From Rhipicephalus microplus (taxonomy: Eukaryota > Arthropoda > Arachnida > Ixodida > Ixodidae), in contig NC_134707.1 in assembly GCF_043290135.1 (NCBI RefSeq), positions 75,450,508-75,514,507 on the forward strand: DNA of 64,000 nt. The letters are read 5' to 3'. The notes below the pieces were generated by a model, which saw only the letters and a program-made list of their open reading frames with translations, ran no database searches and had not been told where the DNA came from. Shown here piece by piece: positions 40,111-50,894 of the stretch (within the stretch, counting starts at the first letter, position 1; every line of letters begins with the position of its first letter). The translations under genes were made by a program, and so were the position numbers.

Positions 40111-40838
40111 ATATTCAACTTGAAGTTTTTGCGCAAGCACATGGGGACAAATATGAGCCAGACTTGCACATGTTTGTGCTTTTAATTGTTGTTTTCATGT
40201 CCTTGCGCCATTCTTCAAAGATATGTAACAACACAAAAACATGAAGCTCAAATAACTTAAGCCTTGTCACAAACAAAACTAGTTTCTGGGATGTTTTATT
40301 TCAAAACCTTATTTTAACCCGCGTAAAACGCAAGCACGCTTCAGCAAGGAACAATTTAGGTACGGATCAGATTCAAGTGATAAAGTAGTTGATTGGGAAA
40401 TCGGGTGATATCAAAAATACGCTCATTTAGACTTGACAAGCTACAAGAACACATTTCACGTAGTCGGCAATCGCCCAGTTTTGAATAAACTAGTTTGTCC
40501 ATGAGTACCTGAAACATCTAAATACATTGGAAGACTTTTGAGCACAGAGTGCTCAAAAGTTGCAAATCATTTCGGTAGATGATACGTACCTTCGAAATCG
40601 ATCTTAGGCGAAGTTTGCGGATGGTAGGTGACTGTGTTGCGTGTTTTCATTAGAGGAAACATTCCAAAATTTTGCTAAATTTGTGTACGAATGTTGAACT
40701 CACAGATATACGTTGAAGAGCCGCATATGTTTAATATATTCAGTTGTTTACAGTAGCGTAAAAAGCAACATTGGTAGTAGAGACATCAGAAGAGGTAAGC
40801 TGATATGTTGCGTTCGTGCTAGTGATGATTGTAGCCCT
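40111..40838. other. Unrecognised stretch with a perfect hairpin
   Basis: No gene recognised. It contains a 27-nt perfect inverted repeat at 40534-40560. Confidence 0.4.
40534..40560. repeat. Perfect 12-bp stem hairpin
   Basis: ACTTTTGAGCAC, then AGA, then GTGCTCAAAAGT. The stem is perfect with a 3-nt loop. Its function is unknown. Confidence 0.8.
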
Positions 40839-41280
40839 TGTTACGACTGGGGTCCGCAGGCACCGGAGGTGCTATAAGAAGTTGTAGAGGCAGGAGGAAG
40901 AAAAACTTGATGAAGGTTTATTTACATTGTGTACATGGTGAGCTCTCATACATCATGAGCTCTTTCTTACATGGAGAGCTCTCGAATCTGGTGTTCCTCT
41001 TCATGGCACCCCTTCGAATGAGCCGGGAGGCTCATTATAATGGACATGTTCTCCCCCGATCTCTATATCAGGGAACCCGTGAATGTGGTACTGTCCACTC
41101 ACAGATTACACACAATGGCTGAGGGCGACATGGCCCCTTCATGCATTGCCCCCGCGCATGGAGACCGTGAACGTCCAATATTGAGGTGTGACCACTGCAC
41201 TCTAAGGTGGTGCCAGCGGGGCTCTTCTTCGTGATGTGTGTGCTGCTGGTCGGGGGTTCCCAAGCTCATGACACCATACA
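40839..41280 (-). repeat. LTR-like block (possible Gypsy-type 3' LTR)
   Basis: On the minus strand the 442-bp block starts TGTATGGTGTCATGAGC and ends CCAGTCGTAACA, giving TG...CA termini. A TATA-like TTATAATG lies near 41035 and AATAAA near 40917, spaced as in an LTR. No 5-bp target duplication is found (flanks GCCCT and TCAAA), and no tRNA primer site follows the end, so it fits a 3' LTR better than a solo LTR. A partner LTR is not in the window. Confidence 0.45.
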
Positions 41281-42135
41281 TCAAAAAGTCCGCCGAATCG
41301 CTCGCTTAATTATCGGGGCGATTTAAGGCGGCCGCCGTGGTCTCTTCCAAGAAAGATGCTGCGTTTGTTATCCTCTCTCGAACAGCTTATGGCGTCGTGG
41401 CGACACGACGTCTTACTCTCCGGCTAGGAGGGACAATACCTGGCAGGAAGAAGAAGATGGCCGGTCGGCCACTTGTTTGAGGATTCAAAGAGCCCCGCTT
41501 CCTCGTCAGCTCCGGCGCCAGTCGCAACAGCTCGTCCGCCGGCGGGAGATTCGACCTGAGGGTGACCAGCTGCGCAGGTTGCCCAAAGTGTCGTTGTGTG
41601 GTGCCATTTTCCAGGCCACTGCCAATGACGCCAACTAAGGACTCCTTCCAGCTCGTTTCTTGTGGTTCTCTTCTGGGGAAAGCACTCATATACCACCACA
41701 GGCACGGGAGAGCGCCCTGCCCGCACTGAGACACATCGAGTCCTAAAAATGTTACAAAACAACCTTCCTTGAGTAGTATGACAGAAGACAAAGCACAATA
41801 GAAACGTTTCTCTGAGCTTTCGCCAAAACTTGCAGTCCCAGTTTGAGAATATTCCCAATAACTGCTTTCAAGAAAACTGACTGTTAATTGATGTGCTCTC
41901 CGTGGCATACTTGTGTGCTATCGTGAGTAATTCGATGCAACCTACCAGTACGCATACTCATAAAATACAGCCATTTCCTTCACGCTATCTTTCAGTTTCT
42001 GAAATTTCGTGTCGCGAAAGCTAGTCGTCAGTTCTCTCGGAGCTGACGAAGAGACAACTGTCATGCTGCACCTGCATCAGGAACATCCACATCCGCAAAT
42101 GCACGTCAGAGTGCTCCCGCCTGGACGAACCTGAA
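41281..42135 (-). other. Possible internal remnant upstream of the LTR-like block
   Basis: A minus-strand frame of 173 codons (41387-41908) overlaps another of 144 codons in a different frame. Neither shows a motif I recognise. If 40839-41280 is a 3' LTR, this is where decayed 3' internal sequence of the same element should lie. It runs up to the first LINE-1 monomer. Confidence 0.25.
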
Positions 42136-42677
42136 ATTCGCGGCCACGTGTGTCACCTTGCTTGAGCTGTGCCTTCTCCTGTTATAGATCATCGAATCCT
42201 GCCCCGTGCAGTTTGCTCGTTGTCGCCAGGAATCAGCCGATCAACGAAAGCTACGCGAAACTGCCATCTCATCCAGCCCGTTCTGAGCACCGGAAAAGGC
42301 TTTGACGCACCCCGTGACGTCACATGGTTGCAGCGCCACCACAAGCCTTATTAACGCCGAACAGTCGGTTTCCATCTGGGATTCGCGGCCACGAGTGTCA
42401 CCTTGCTTGACCTGTGCCTTCTCCGGTTATAGATCATCGAATCCTGCCCCGTGCAGTTCGCTCGTTGCCGCCAGGAATCAGCCGATCAACGAAAGCTACG
42501 CGAAACCGCCATCTCATCCAGCCCGTTCTGAGCACCGAAAAAGGCTGTGACGCACCACGTGACGTCACATGGTTGCAGCGCCACCACAAGCCTTATTAAC
42601 GCCGAACAGTCGGTTTCCATCTGGGATTCGCGGCCACGAGTGTCACCTTGCTTGACCTGTGCCTTCTCCTGTTATAG
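42136..42677 (+). promoter_or_regulatory. LINE-1 5' tandem monomers (245 bp, 2.2 units)
   Basis: Units begin ATTCGCGGCCACG at 42136, 42381 and 42626, exactly 245 bp apart; the third is partial and ends at GTTATAG (42677). Both full monomers contain the CRE-like palindrome TGACGTCA (42315 and 42560), and the second also has CACGTG just before it. CAGTCGG, resembling the start motif of some non-LTR elements, lies near 42363 and 42608. Tandem 5' monomers act as promoters in some mammalian L1 families; the same role is inferred here. Confidence 0.75.
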
Positions 42678-42749
42678 GTAGGCTGTTTATCTGGTTAGCC
42701 TTTTTGCTAATAACCTCTGTGGCTGTGGATCCCCGCAATTTGTGTAACG

Positions 42750-43658
42750 ATGGGTGTTGACCTGTGTACTTATCGCGCTCGAATCGGCACGTTCTCTGCT
42801 TGTAGTGCACCTAAAATCTTCCGCCAGGTTCAGTCTCAGCTGAAACTAACCGCAATCAGCGCGCTATGCCCCAGGCCATCTCTGCTTTTGGCGTTAACGT
42901 GTCTTACCTTGCTTTTGCTCTGCGCGGGGGACGTGGAAGCAAACCCAGGCCCCAGGAATGAGGATGTGGTCACCCTCATAAAAGAATGTCACGACGAGAC
43001 AACAAAAAGCTTGAACGATATCAAACAGCACTTGACTGCCTTGAAGACTCGTGTCACGGCCATTGAAAAAACTTTGAACAGCGTGGCGAAGTTCAAAGAC
43101 AACTTTGACGCTGTCGCTGAATCTGTGAATGAAGTCAAGTCGAATATAAGCAAGACAAGTGGACAGCTAGTTGAAGTAGTTGACGATATGAATAACAGAA
43201 TGAGGAGGAACAACCTTATCATCAAAGGCCTTCCTGAGGGTGATCACGAAGGATACGCAGAGACAGAGCAAATCGTCAGGGATTTATTCACTGACCACCT
43301 TAAGATTACAGCTGGAGATATCGAAAGGGCACACCGCTTTGGCCAACGTCGTCCCGGCTTTCACCGTCCAATTATTGTTAAGTTTCTTAACTTTAAATCC
43401 AAAATAGATGCCCTGCGCAACTCGTACAAGCTTAAAAACCTGGAGACACCAAAAGTTTGGCTTGAAGAAGATTTCTCGCCGAGTGTTCAATTCGCAAGAA
43501 AAAAACTTCGGGACTTCGCCAAGAGCAACCGCACTGACAACGCCCGCTTTTCAGTGCGTTTTAACAAACTTCACCTACAAGGCAAGGTTTACCAGTTTGA
43601 CCCAGCCAGTGGCTCGGTGGCTCAGGTGTCCTCAGACCCCGAACGATCTGCTAAATGA
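42750..43658 (+). CDS. LINE-1 ORF1 protein with N-terminal 2A motif
   Basis: This is a 302-codon intact frame. Residues about 41-59 are hydrophobic and leucine-rich (SLLLALTCLTLLLLC). They run straight into GDVEANPGP, the consensus 2A StopGo signal (D-V/I-E-x-N-P-G-P), with the skip expected between Gly67 and Pro68. A coiled-coil-like stretch follows at about 75-155. Next comes an RRM-like ORF1 domain with RRNNLIIKGLPE at about 155, AHRFG and RPIIVKFLNFKSK at about 200-220, typical of CR1/L2 ORF1 nucleic-acid-binding chaperones. The frame ends in TGA (43656), after which ORF2 is open in the same frame. The ATG at 42750 was chosen because it precedes the hydrophobic segment. Confidence 0.85.
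   Translation: MGVDLCTYRARIGTFSACSAPKIFRQVQSQLKLTAISALCPRPSLLLALTCLTLLLLCAGDVEANPGPRNEDVVTLIKECHDETTKSLNDIKQHLTALKTRVTAIEKTLNSVAKFKDNFDAVAESVNEVKSNISKTSGQLVEVVDDMNNRMRRNNLIIKGLPEGDHEGYAETEQIVRDLFTDHLKITAGDIERAHRFGQRRPGFHRPIIVKFLNFKSKIDALRNSYKLKNLETPKVWLEEDFSPSVQFARKKLRDFAKSNRTDNARFSVRFNKLHLQGKVYQFDPASGSVAQVSSDPERSAK
42930..42956 (+). promoter_or_regulatory. 2A ribosome-skipping motif in LINE-1 ORF1
   Basis: Codons for DVEANPGP follow GGG at 42927. All positions of the known consensus are kept. In characterised 2A sequences the ribosome omits the Gly-Pro bond and continues, giving two products. Upstream hydrophobic residues in similar non-LTR elements have been reported to act as secretory signals. 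Activity here is inferred from sequence only. Confidence 0.85.
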
Positions 43659-44598
43659 TGTTTAGCGTCACAAAATCAGCGCCCTTCATCCATTGACTCT
43701 TTTTCGATGCTTTTGGCTAACTTCCGTAGCCTATACCATAAGACTGACATCTTAAAAGCCATCATGCACACGTGCTCTGCAGAAATCATTATCGGTACCG
43801 AAACGTGGCTGTCTGAGGACGTCACAAGCAGCGAACTTTTGTTACCATCGTCACTCGTCATCTTCCGCAAACATAGAACCAGCTCCCGAGGTGGTGGTGT
43901 GGTTGTTGCGATAAACGAATTATACCACCCCTCTCCAATTTCAGTGGACTCACCTCTCGAAATAGTCTGGGCATCATGTCACATTGGTCATGTTGTTTGC
44001 GTCATTGGCGCTTGTTATCGACCCCGCGACAGCAATTCAGAGTTTCCAGAACTTCTTGGTGATGCCATTGAACAAGTTACACAGAAATTTCCTAATTCGC
44101 TTTTATTCTTGGGTGGTGACTTTAATTATCCAGAAATAGATTGGTCCACCCTGTCTGCCCTTCCTGACAATAATCGATCTGAATGTATTCGATTTCTTCA
44201 GCTGCTTCTTTATCACAATTTAACACAACTTGTACATAAACCTACGCGGAAGGATCGGGTTTTAGACTTGGTCCTAACTAACAGCCCCGAAATCTGTAGC
44301 ACACGCGTGCTAGAAGAAATCAGTGATCACAGGGTTGTCCATTGCTTGGTTTCACTTCCTACTGCAAGGAAATCAAAAATTAAAAAACAGTTGCTGAACT
44401 ATGCGCGTACCGACATAACAAAAATGAACAGTATGCTACACACTTTCGCAGCGGAATTTTACGAATACTTTGACGACCGTACAACTAATAAAAACTGGTG
44501 TTTGTTCCGGGATAAACTTAAAAAAATTGAAGCTACCTGTGTTCCTAAACTAACAATAAGTTATAGATCAGATGATCCATGGTTCACGCGAGACGTAA
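43659..44598 (+). pseudogene. LINE-1 ORF2, endonuclease domain (interrupted)
   Basis: The frame is open from the codon after the ORF1 TGA; the first ATG is at 43707. Apurinic-type endonuclease motifs occur in order: NFRSLYHK, TETWLSED, RGGGVVVAI, CYRPRD, GGDFNYPEIDW and SDHRVVH. The region breaks off after DDPWFTRDV where giant-element copy 3 was inserted. Codons beyond 44598 in the open frame to 44846 belong to that element. Confidence 0.85.
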
Positions 44599-44616
44599 CC
44601 CTACTGAAACGTTCCG
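44599..44616 (+). repeat. Terminal inverted repeat of copy 3, left
   Basis: The sequence CCCTACTGAAACGTTCCG pairs with the right end at 59507-59524 with one mismatch and is the exact complement of the right ends of copies 1 and 2. The 5' flank is ...GACGTAA from LINE-1 ORF2. Confidence 0.85.
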
Positions 44617-44654
44617 CATATACGGATTCGTACATACGTAATTATTGGACTATG

Positions 44655-44815
44655 GAAAGCCGCATTATGCGGAAAGATGCGAACATCCGCAGCTTACGGA
44701 AAGCGCCATATCATGCGAAAAGATGCGGACATCCGCAGCTTACGGAAAGCGCCATATCGTGCAGAAAGATGCGGACATCCGCAGCTTGCGGAAAGTGCCA
44801 TATCATGCTAAATTA
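44655..44815. repeat. Subterminal tandem array of copy 3 (46 bp unit)
   Basis: Three units start near 44676, 44722 and 44768. Each contains GATGCGGACATCCGC, itself an inverted repeat, followed by AGCTTACGGAAAGCGCCATA. The TACGGAA and TGCGGAA words match the motif at the opposite end of the element. Confidence 0.75.
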
Positions 44816-45309
44816 CCCGATAAGCAGCTTACGGAAATCAGCATAATGCAGAAACCATGCATCTATCTGCTGCATCTTGCAAAGATCAAATGGACATCCT
44901 AGATCTCGAGTAAAAGCAATTGGCCATTCACGTTGTTTGTAAAAGCAAGTACTGTGTAGAAATATATATGAATATTTCATTCTTAAAATGTTGCGTGAAG
45001 GTGAATTATGTTTGCTATCTGAAACAGCCTTGATGAGTAAACAAAGGCTTGAAAGAAACAAATGTGTTAAGAAGCTACTTAATGAGGGATTGAATCATCG
45101 GCATCTTTCTAATTGTCGTGATGCAGAAGCAAAATTACCTTTCAAATAAATTACATTACAAAACTACTAAATTAACATGCTAGCGACCATAAATGGTGGT
45201 TACATTGCAACACATTAATGCATTGTTCTATGCAAGACCTAAAGAACTTATAAAGTTATTATTATCAATAGAGAAGCATTCTTATACACACCAGCCCTGC
45301 TACAATCAA

Positions 45310-45625
45310 TATATTTTTTTATTTGTCTGTATGCTCCAGCTGTGAATAGTGACATTGCAGTGTTGATGGTACACAAATGAGGTGACTACATAGTAATTTC
45401 ACGAGCTCCACCTAAGCCACAGGATGGTGGCACAAAACACAATGTAACAGCAATTTTAGAACGAAATCTTTAAACATAAATAATAATCATAGCACTGTGA
45501 AAGTGTGGCGCTGTGTTTGTCTCATGAACGCCTTGTGGAGATCGGCGAAATGCTGCTTGAGGCTCCGGCACCACTGTAAATTTGGAAGGTCACTGCCATA
45601 GAACCTATGTGTCCTTCATAGGCAC
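45310..45625 (-). other. 3' terminal exon-like block, copy 3
   Basis: This is the counterpart of 13855-14170 in reverse orientation. The acceptor is kept, and AATAAA appears as TTTATT near 45318. Its upstream exon-like block is missing because of the internal deletion. Confidence 0.3.
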
Positions 45626-46172
45626 CTGGAAATGAAAATAATTGGCACAAATAATGTCAGAGACACATGTTAGCACAATAGTTTACATGCACAAGAAATA
45701 TAACACACAGAATGAAACTGAAAATTTAAGGCACACAATCCTTCATGTTATGCATATGTGAATAATAGAAGGAATGAGTGTATAAATTAGTTCTGCCACA
45801 TCAAAAAAACAGCATGCTTATCACAGTGAAAATAACTAGGTTGTCACGATTTTCAATGGTAGAGATAATCGATTAATATGTCCTTATGAAATTATGATTT
45901 AAATGCTTCCTGCACAGTAAAACTTTAGAAACTGCAAGTGAAAGCTCTTAATGTACATATAATAGTGTGTGCAGGTTCATCTGCTGCCTTTATACTATAC
46001 AGTTTGTGCACAAAATTGGCATCTTGAACAATTTTGAGAGTTAAACCTATGCAACTTATGAAGGTTAAAATCACCATGAAAGCAAGCAGGACAAGGCAGG
46101 TGCCATTAAATATCTGTGCAAGCCAGATAACTATAACCGAACTGCACACATATAGGGGAGCAAGAGTACCAG

Positions 46173-46374
46173 AAATTCGGCTGCTGACCTGCAGGTCGCG
46201 GTATCAAATCCCGGCTCAATTTCTGATGGAAGCAGAAATGCTGCAGGCACGTGTGCTCAGATTTGGGTGTACGTTAAGGAACCCCAAGTGGTCGAAGTTT
46301 CCAGTGCCCTCCACTACGGCGGCTATCATAATCATATCGTGGTTTTCGGACGTGAAACCCCACATATAAATCAA
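46173..46374 (+). mobile_element. Ruka-like SINE, 5'-truncated, copy 3
   Basis: This is the inverted counterpart of 13106-13307. It is more diverged from the family than the other two and has lost several CpG sites. Confidence 0.75.
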
Positions 46375-48649
46375 GAATAACAGAAATAAACTGCCAACAG
46401 AAAAGTTGGGTGCATGTGCTATCTGTAAGTCCTTACACCTTACTACATACAGCATGCTCATTCCATTTTAAATACCGATATTGAAAATAACTGCTCTATT
46501 AGGAATGTAAAAGATAAGGTAGAACTGAGCGACTCTACAAAAAGTAACCCTATTATGACATCACGTTTTCTTATAACAAAATTGACTAAGACTCTGAAAT
46601 ATCATTATGCAAGAAAACATCTTCAAAAGAACAATCAAGTTTGAAGTCATATATTTTTAATATGGCTACTATGATTATGCCCAAGAAATCGACCTCAACA
46701 TGGCTAATGTTAGTTTTTAAGGCCTATGTTCACTAGACAATGAACTATACCACAAAAAGCACAGCGTTCAGGTAAAGCACCACACAAAAAAGCAGTCCTT
46801 TTTGTTATTACCTACAATGCCTTTAAAATGGTATTTTTACCTCTACTTCCCGCTTTTTATCAAAGTAACTGGTGTGAAACAAGTTAGCTGAAAATGCACT
46901 GGGCCTCTAAAACCTGTTGGTTGAATCTGAATTTTTAAAAAATGGTGAAGCTTGCACTAAATTAGGCTCCACAAGCCTTGGAACAGCGAGACTGCATAAC
47001 TCTTAGAACTGCTTTGGTTACTCGTGTTTTGTTTCTGGGCCTAAGCATAAAGACAAGGGCTTAACTGAATTGCTGCTAACAAACAAATGCTTTCGAAATT
47101 GCTCGAGCCTCAAAGGATGCTCAGACATTTGTTGTTTTTCGCACTGGGCTATTCTACACCAAACATACAAACCATACTGCCTGGCGACCATCACAGATGT
47201 ATAGTTTAAAAAATGATGGTAATTTACTCTTCTGAAAATAGCTATTTGCAGAAATGTTTTGAAGAGAAAAAAGTAGTGGTCACGTGGGTACCTTCAGAAT
47301 TTCGCAGAATGTCGTGCGGGTGTTATTTGTGAGAAAAATTTCAAAGTACCGCTTTTTCTTGCCATATCAAATTTGATCTACATATTAAGTAAAGGTGCTT
47401 CTTAAAGTATTTGAAGCCTAGTAACATTAGTGCAATTTTTCTGCTACATAGGCTTTGAAGAATTCAGCCAAACTGTTTATCGTTTGCATTTCTTGTATGG
47501 CAATACTGCACTTTGTATGAATATTTGAGCCACAAATACTCACTGCACAGAAGTTATATTTCACGAAAAAAAATAATGTTAGGTCCAGATTACAAATATC
47601 ACTATATAATCGTTTTTGTCCACATTGAGATGCAACTTGAGCTGTGTGTTTGTCTAATTGAAAATTACTTTTATGTGTAAGTTGAAAGCAAATAAACAGT
47701 TCTTGTTATATGGCAAGTGTTATCATCACAATTTTTGTTTATATGAGGAAAATGATCTTTGAAATCTCCTATTGAGGGCCATGGAGAACTTTGGAACGGA
47801 AGCTGTCGTATATCAAATGAAGAAAACAGCCATCATAAGAAAACTTCAAAAATTCATTTCTACTTTAAGACAAAGTGTAATCATATAACTTGCCATATAA
47901 GGAGAACTGCTTCCTTGCTTTTGATGTGGCAAAAGAATTGCACTAATATTACTGAGCTTCATGCACTACACACAATCACCTTTACTTATTACCTAGACCG
48001 AATTTGATGAAGAAGAGGCAGTATTTTTGAAACACTTTTTACTTTTTTACAAACAACACCCAGACGACATCCTGGGAAGTCCAGAAGGCACCAACGTGGC
48101 CTAATATTTTGTTCTCTGCGATATATTTTACCATTTTGCTGTTTTCAATACAGTAACCGAGCACAATATTTTTTTTTCAAAACACATTTAGTACGGTTGG
48201 CAAAATGGCTGGGATGTTTGATGTGTGATTGCTTCACTGCCAGCATTTATTCTTCCGAAGCTCAAGAGGTATCACCTCTCTGTTACTGCCTCCCTCACAT
48301 ACAATGCCTGCATAGGAAAGAAAAAGAAAGGCAGGTCCGACAAAGTTCGCAAGGCAAGATATTTTTATGTTGGATAAATTCATTACCATAAACAGCAGCA
48401 AAATAACATTCATTTTGAGTAGTCCAAGACACAAGCTATATACCAGCATACTAAGAGCCAAGCACAAACTTTTCAATTGAACATGTGTGGTGATAGACAG
48501 GAAGCACTTATTGCAAGACTGATCAGTCTGTAATTAACTGAATGAAGTACAATGCACTGTTCAATCCAACACCACATAGGCATCTTTGCTATAGCAAAGC
48601 CATGGGTCATTGATTCATGCACTAGATGGGACGATGCAAATGTAACAAA

Positions 48650-48780
48650 AAGGTGAAAAAAGAAAACAAGGGAAAAAAGAAGAAAAGGGGGGATGCAAAG
48701 TAGGAGTATTGTAGCACTACTTTTACTTTGCATCCCCCTTTTCTTTCTTCTTTTTTCTTCTTTTCTATCACTTATCTTTT
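48650..48780. repeat. Purine/pyrimidine hairpin, copy 3
   Basis: This is the inverted counterpart of 10700-10830. The hairpin arms are kept although the loop sequence differs. Confidence 0.6.
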
Positions 48781-50865
48781 TTTGCTTAGCTTACCCCCAA
48801 CCTCCGACAGGAGAACACTTTGTATCAGCGCAACCTAACTTGAAAAGAAGCAAGGGCTGCACTCTTCAGCGTTATAGGTTTTTTTTTCTGACAAACATTT
48901 CCAACAGGCACACACGCCTACACCAAAAGATGATGTCTTTACTGACCCCATTTAAACTAACACGCCAAGGATGACAAGGTGACTTCTAAAAAATAGGTCC
49001 TCCTATCGCAACATCGGCCAGCCTGTCTGAGGCACTTCCACTGTTCACCCTGATTACCCCACTAGATGTTTCCATCTGTCGACTCACATCTTCAATTTGG
49101 ATAACACTAAGATGAGCTTACATTGATGAATACGCATGAAAGTTTAGTGATGTATCATGTATGAGATTAAGCAACTCTGTTAAAAAATTATTTATAGCTT
49201 GCTTCCAGGCTTTTTATACTGTAGCCCGAAACTTCGTAATGTCTTCTATGCACAAGAACCAGATTGACAACGTAATGCACAACATGCTTAAGAATACTGC
49301 GAGGAACATGATAACGACAAAACGACCGGCCACCCAAATTTTTCGCTGTACATATTTATAAAATGTTCATGTACACCCAAACGAGGTGCTTATGATACAA
49401 GCCGAAAAAACCTTCAAGTAGGGCCTTGGAGCCTTTTGGAAGTAGACGTGTTGCATTTTTTCTGTGGAGGGCTTTACACCCATAAGTGAGGAACAAAACT
49501 CCTGTATAATGAAGAATGTTGGCAGCTATCAGTTATAGGAAAACCTAATGCAGTTAATCTTCCCCGACACATCTGTACATTTAGAGAGATGACGTAGCTT
49601 CTGTGATTGTGGCAGTAACTCCAACAGGACCAGTGCGAAAATTGGCACTACTTGGCTAGACAAATGTCCAAACGTGCCTGCCCGACTCCCTCTAGCCATC
49701 CCGGCTGAATCTGACACATGATTTCTTAACTGCTGGCTGGACAAAAACAAAACCACTGAAGCACTCACAATACACAGCGTGAAGTTCCTCTGGAGTGGTC
49801 AACTTCGTCTTCTGCGATGAAAGAGCAGCACAGTGTACTGATAAGGCACTCCTTGCAATGGTTTTCAATGCCACACAGTGACCATGATGTTCCTGTCGAA
49901 GAGAGCTTCGGGAGGTTGGAGGGTGCTTGCTCTTTTCTGGGGGCTGCTGCCGCTCCTCGTTTTCTGCTCAAGGTCAACCTGCACAAAGTTGTAGACGAGG
50001 CTTTAAGAGTTGTATATAATGATATGCAAATTTTCGCTGAACACACATTTCCTCGTGGCACACTGAGGAATTTCTTATAAAACTTAAGGCCTCGCATATG
50101 CAAACATTTACAATCGATCCGAAGATGCACTCGACTCTAAAGGAGCAAGTTTGTTATGTAGTGTATATAAAGAAAGGTCATTCAGCACAACCACAACTAC
50201 TGTTGCACACGAAAACGACATTTTACACGATCCTGTTTATTTACATGGTCCATTTTATTTTATTTACATGGTCCATTTTACACGGTCCTGTTTTACACGA
50301 TCTGGTCTGCATGAACTCTTGAACCGGGCACCAAATAGATTGAAAGACACACACAGAGTTTGAGACAAACCTAGTTTCGCGTGGAGCATCCTCTTGCACT
50401 ATAACAACACATCTCAATTTAGTTAGTTGGTCAGAACGAGGTGAAAACAGCTCGCACTTGAAAAGCACGGGAAGAAGGAATGACGCCTGCACCCTGTGCT
50501 CCCTGTACATTCTCGTTGAGGGTGCAGTTTTCACCTTATCCTTATGCAATTTCGCATTTATAACATTGTTCGCTGCATAATCTTTGTGGCATTGAAGTAT
50601 GTGATACCGTCATGTGTATCCCATGTAATTTATAAAAATAGAATACAATATAGCTTGATTCAAAAATAACAAAGTGCATCCAGTGCCATGTCCTGTAGCC
50701 ATTCTTTAGGCAAGTGGCAGAATGATTTATTCTTCAAAACATATCTTACTTGTAACCACTACAAGAGCTAACTCGTGCACTGGGACATTCTGTTTGCCTC
50801 TTCAGATTATAAGGTACCTTTTTTACACCAGAAAGTCTTCAAGAAGAATTGAAGTGTTGTAATTG

Positions 50866-50894
50866 TGAAGAAAGAAAAGTAGAAGGAAAAAAAG
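50866..50894 (-). other. Empty SINE target site in copy 3
   Basis: In reverse orientation the sequence reads straight from the second tRNA-like head through TTATCTTTTTTTCCTTC with a single copy of the direct repeat and no SINE. This is the pre-insertion state of the 8351-8590 site. Confidence 0.75.

Larger units (their letters stand above)
42136..44598 (+). mobile_element. LINE-1, 5' half (CR1/L2-type non-LTR retrotransposon)
   Basis: This half includes the 5' monomers, ORF1 with a 2A motif, and ORF2 up to just after the endonuclease domain. It is interrupted by giant-element copy 3. The 3' half resumes at 59525. Joining the halves with one A counted once restores a continuous frame, and the spacing between conserved Trp residues then equals that in LINE-2. 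The exact 5' boundary is uncertain because no target duplication was found. Confidence 0.85.

Noticed and set aside
41387..41908. 173-codon minus frame as a host gene
   Set aside because: It overlaps a 144-codon frame on the same strand and has no motif. It lies next to an LTR-like block, so element remnant or chance is more likely.
44599..44846. Apparent continuation of the LINE-1 endonuclease frame to 44846
   Set aside because: Bases after 44598 belong to the giant element and its 46-bp array; the frame is open there by accident.
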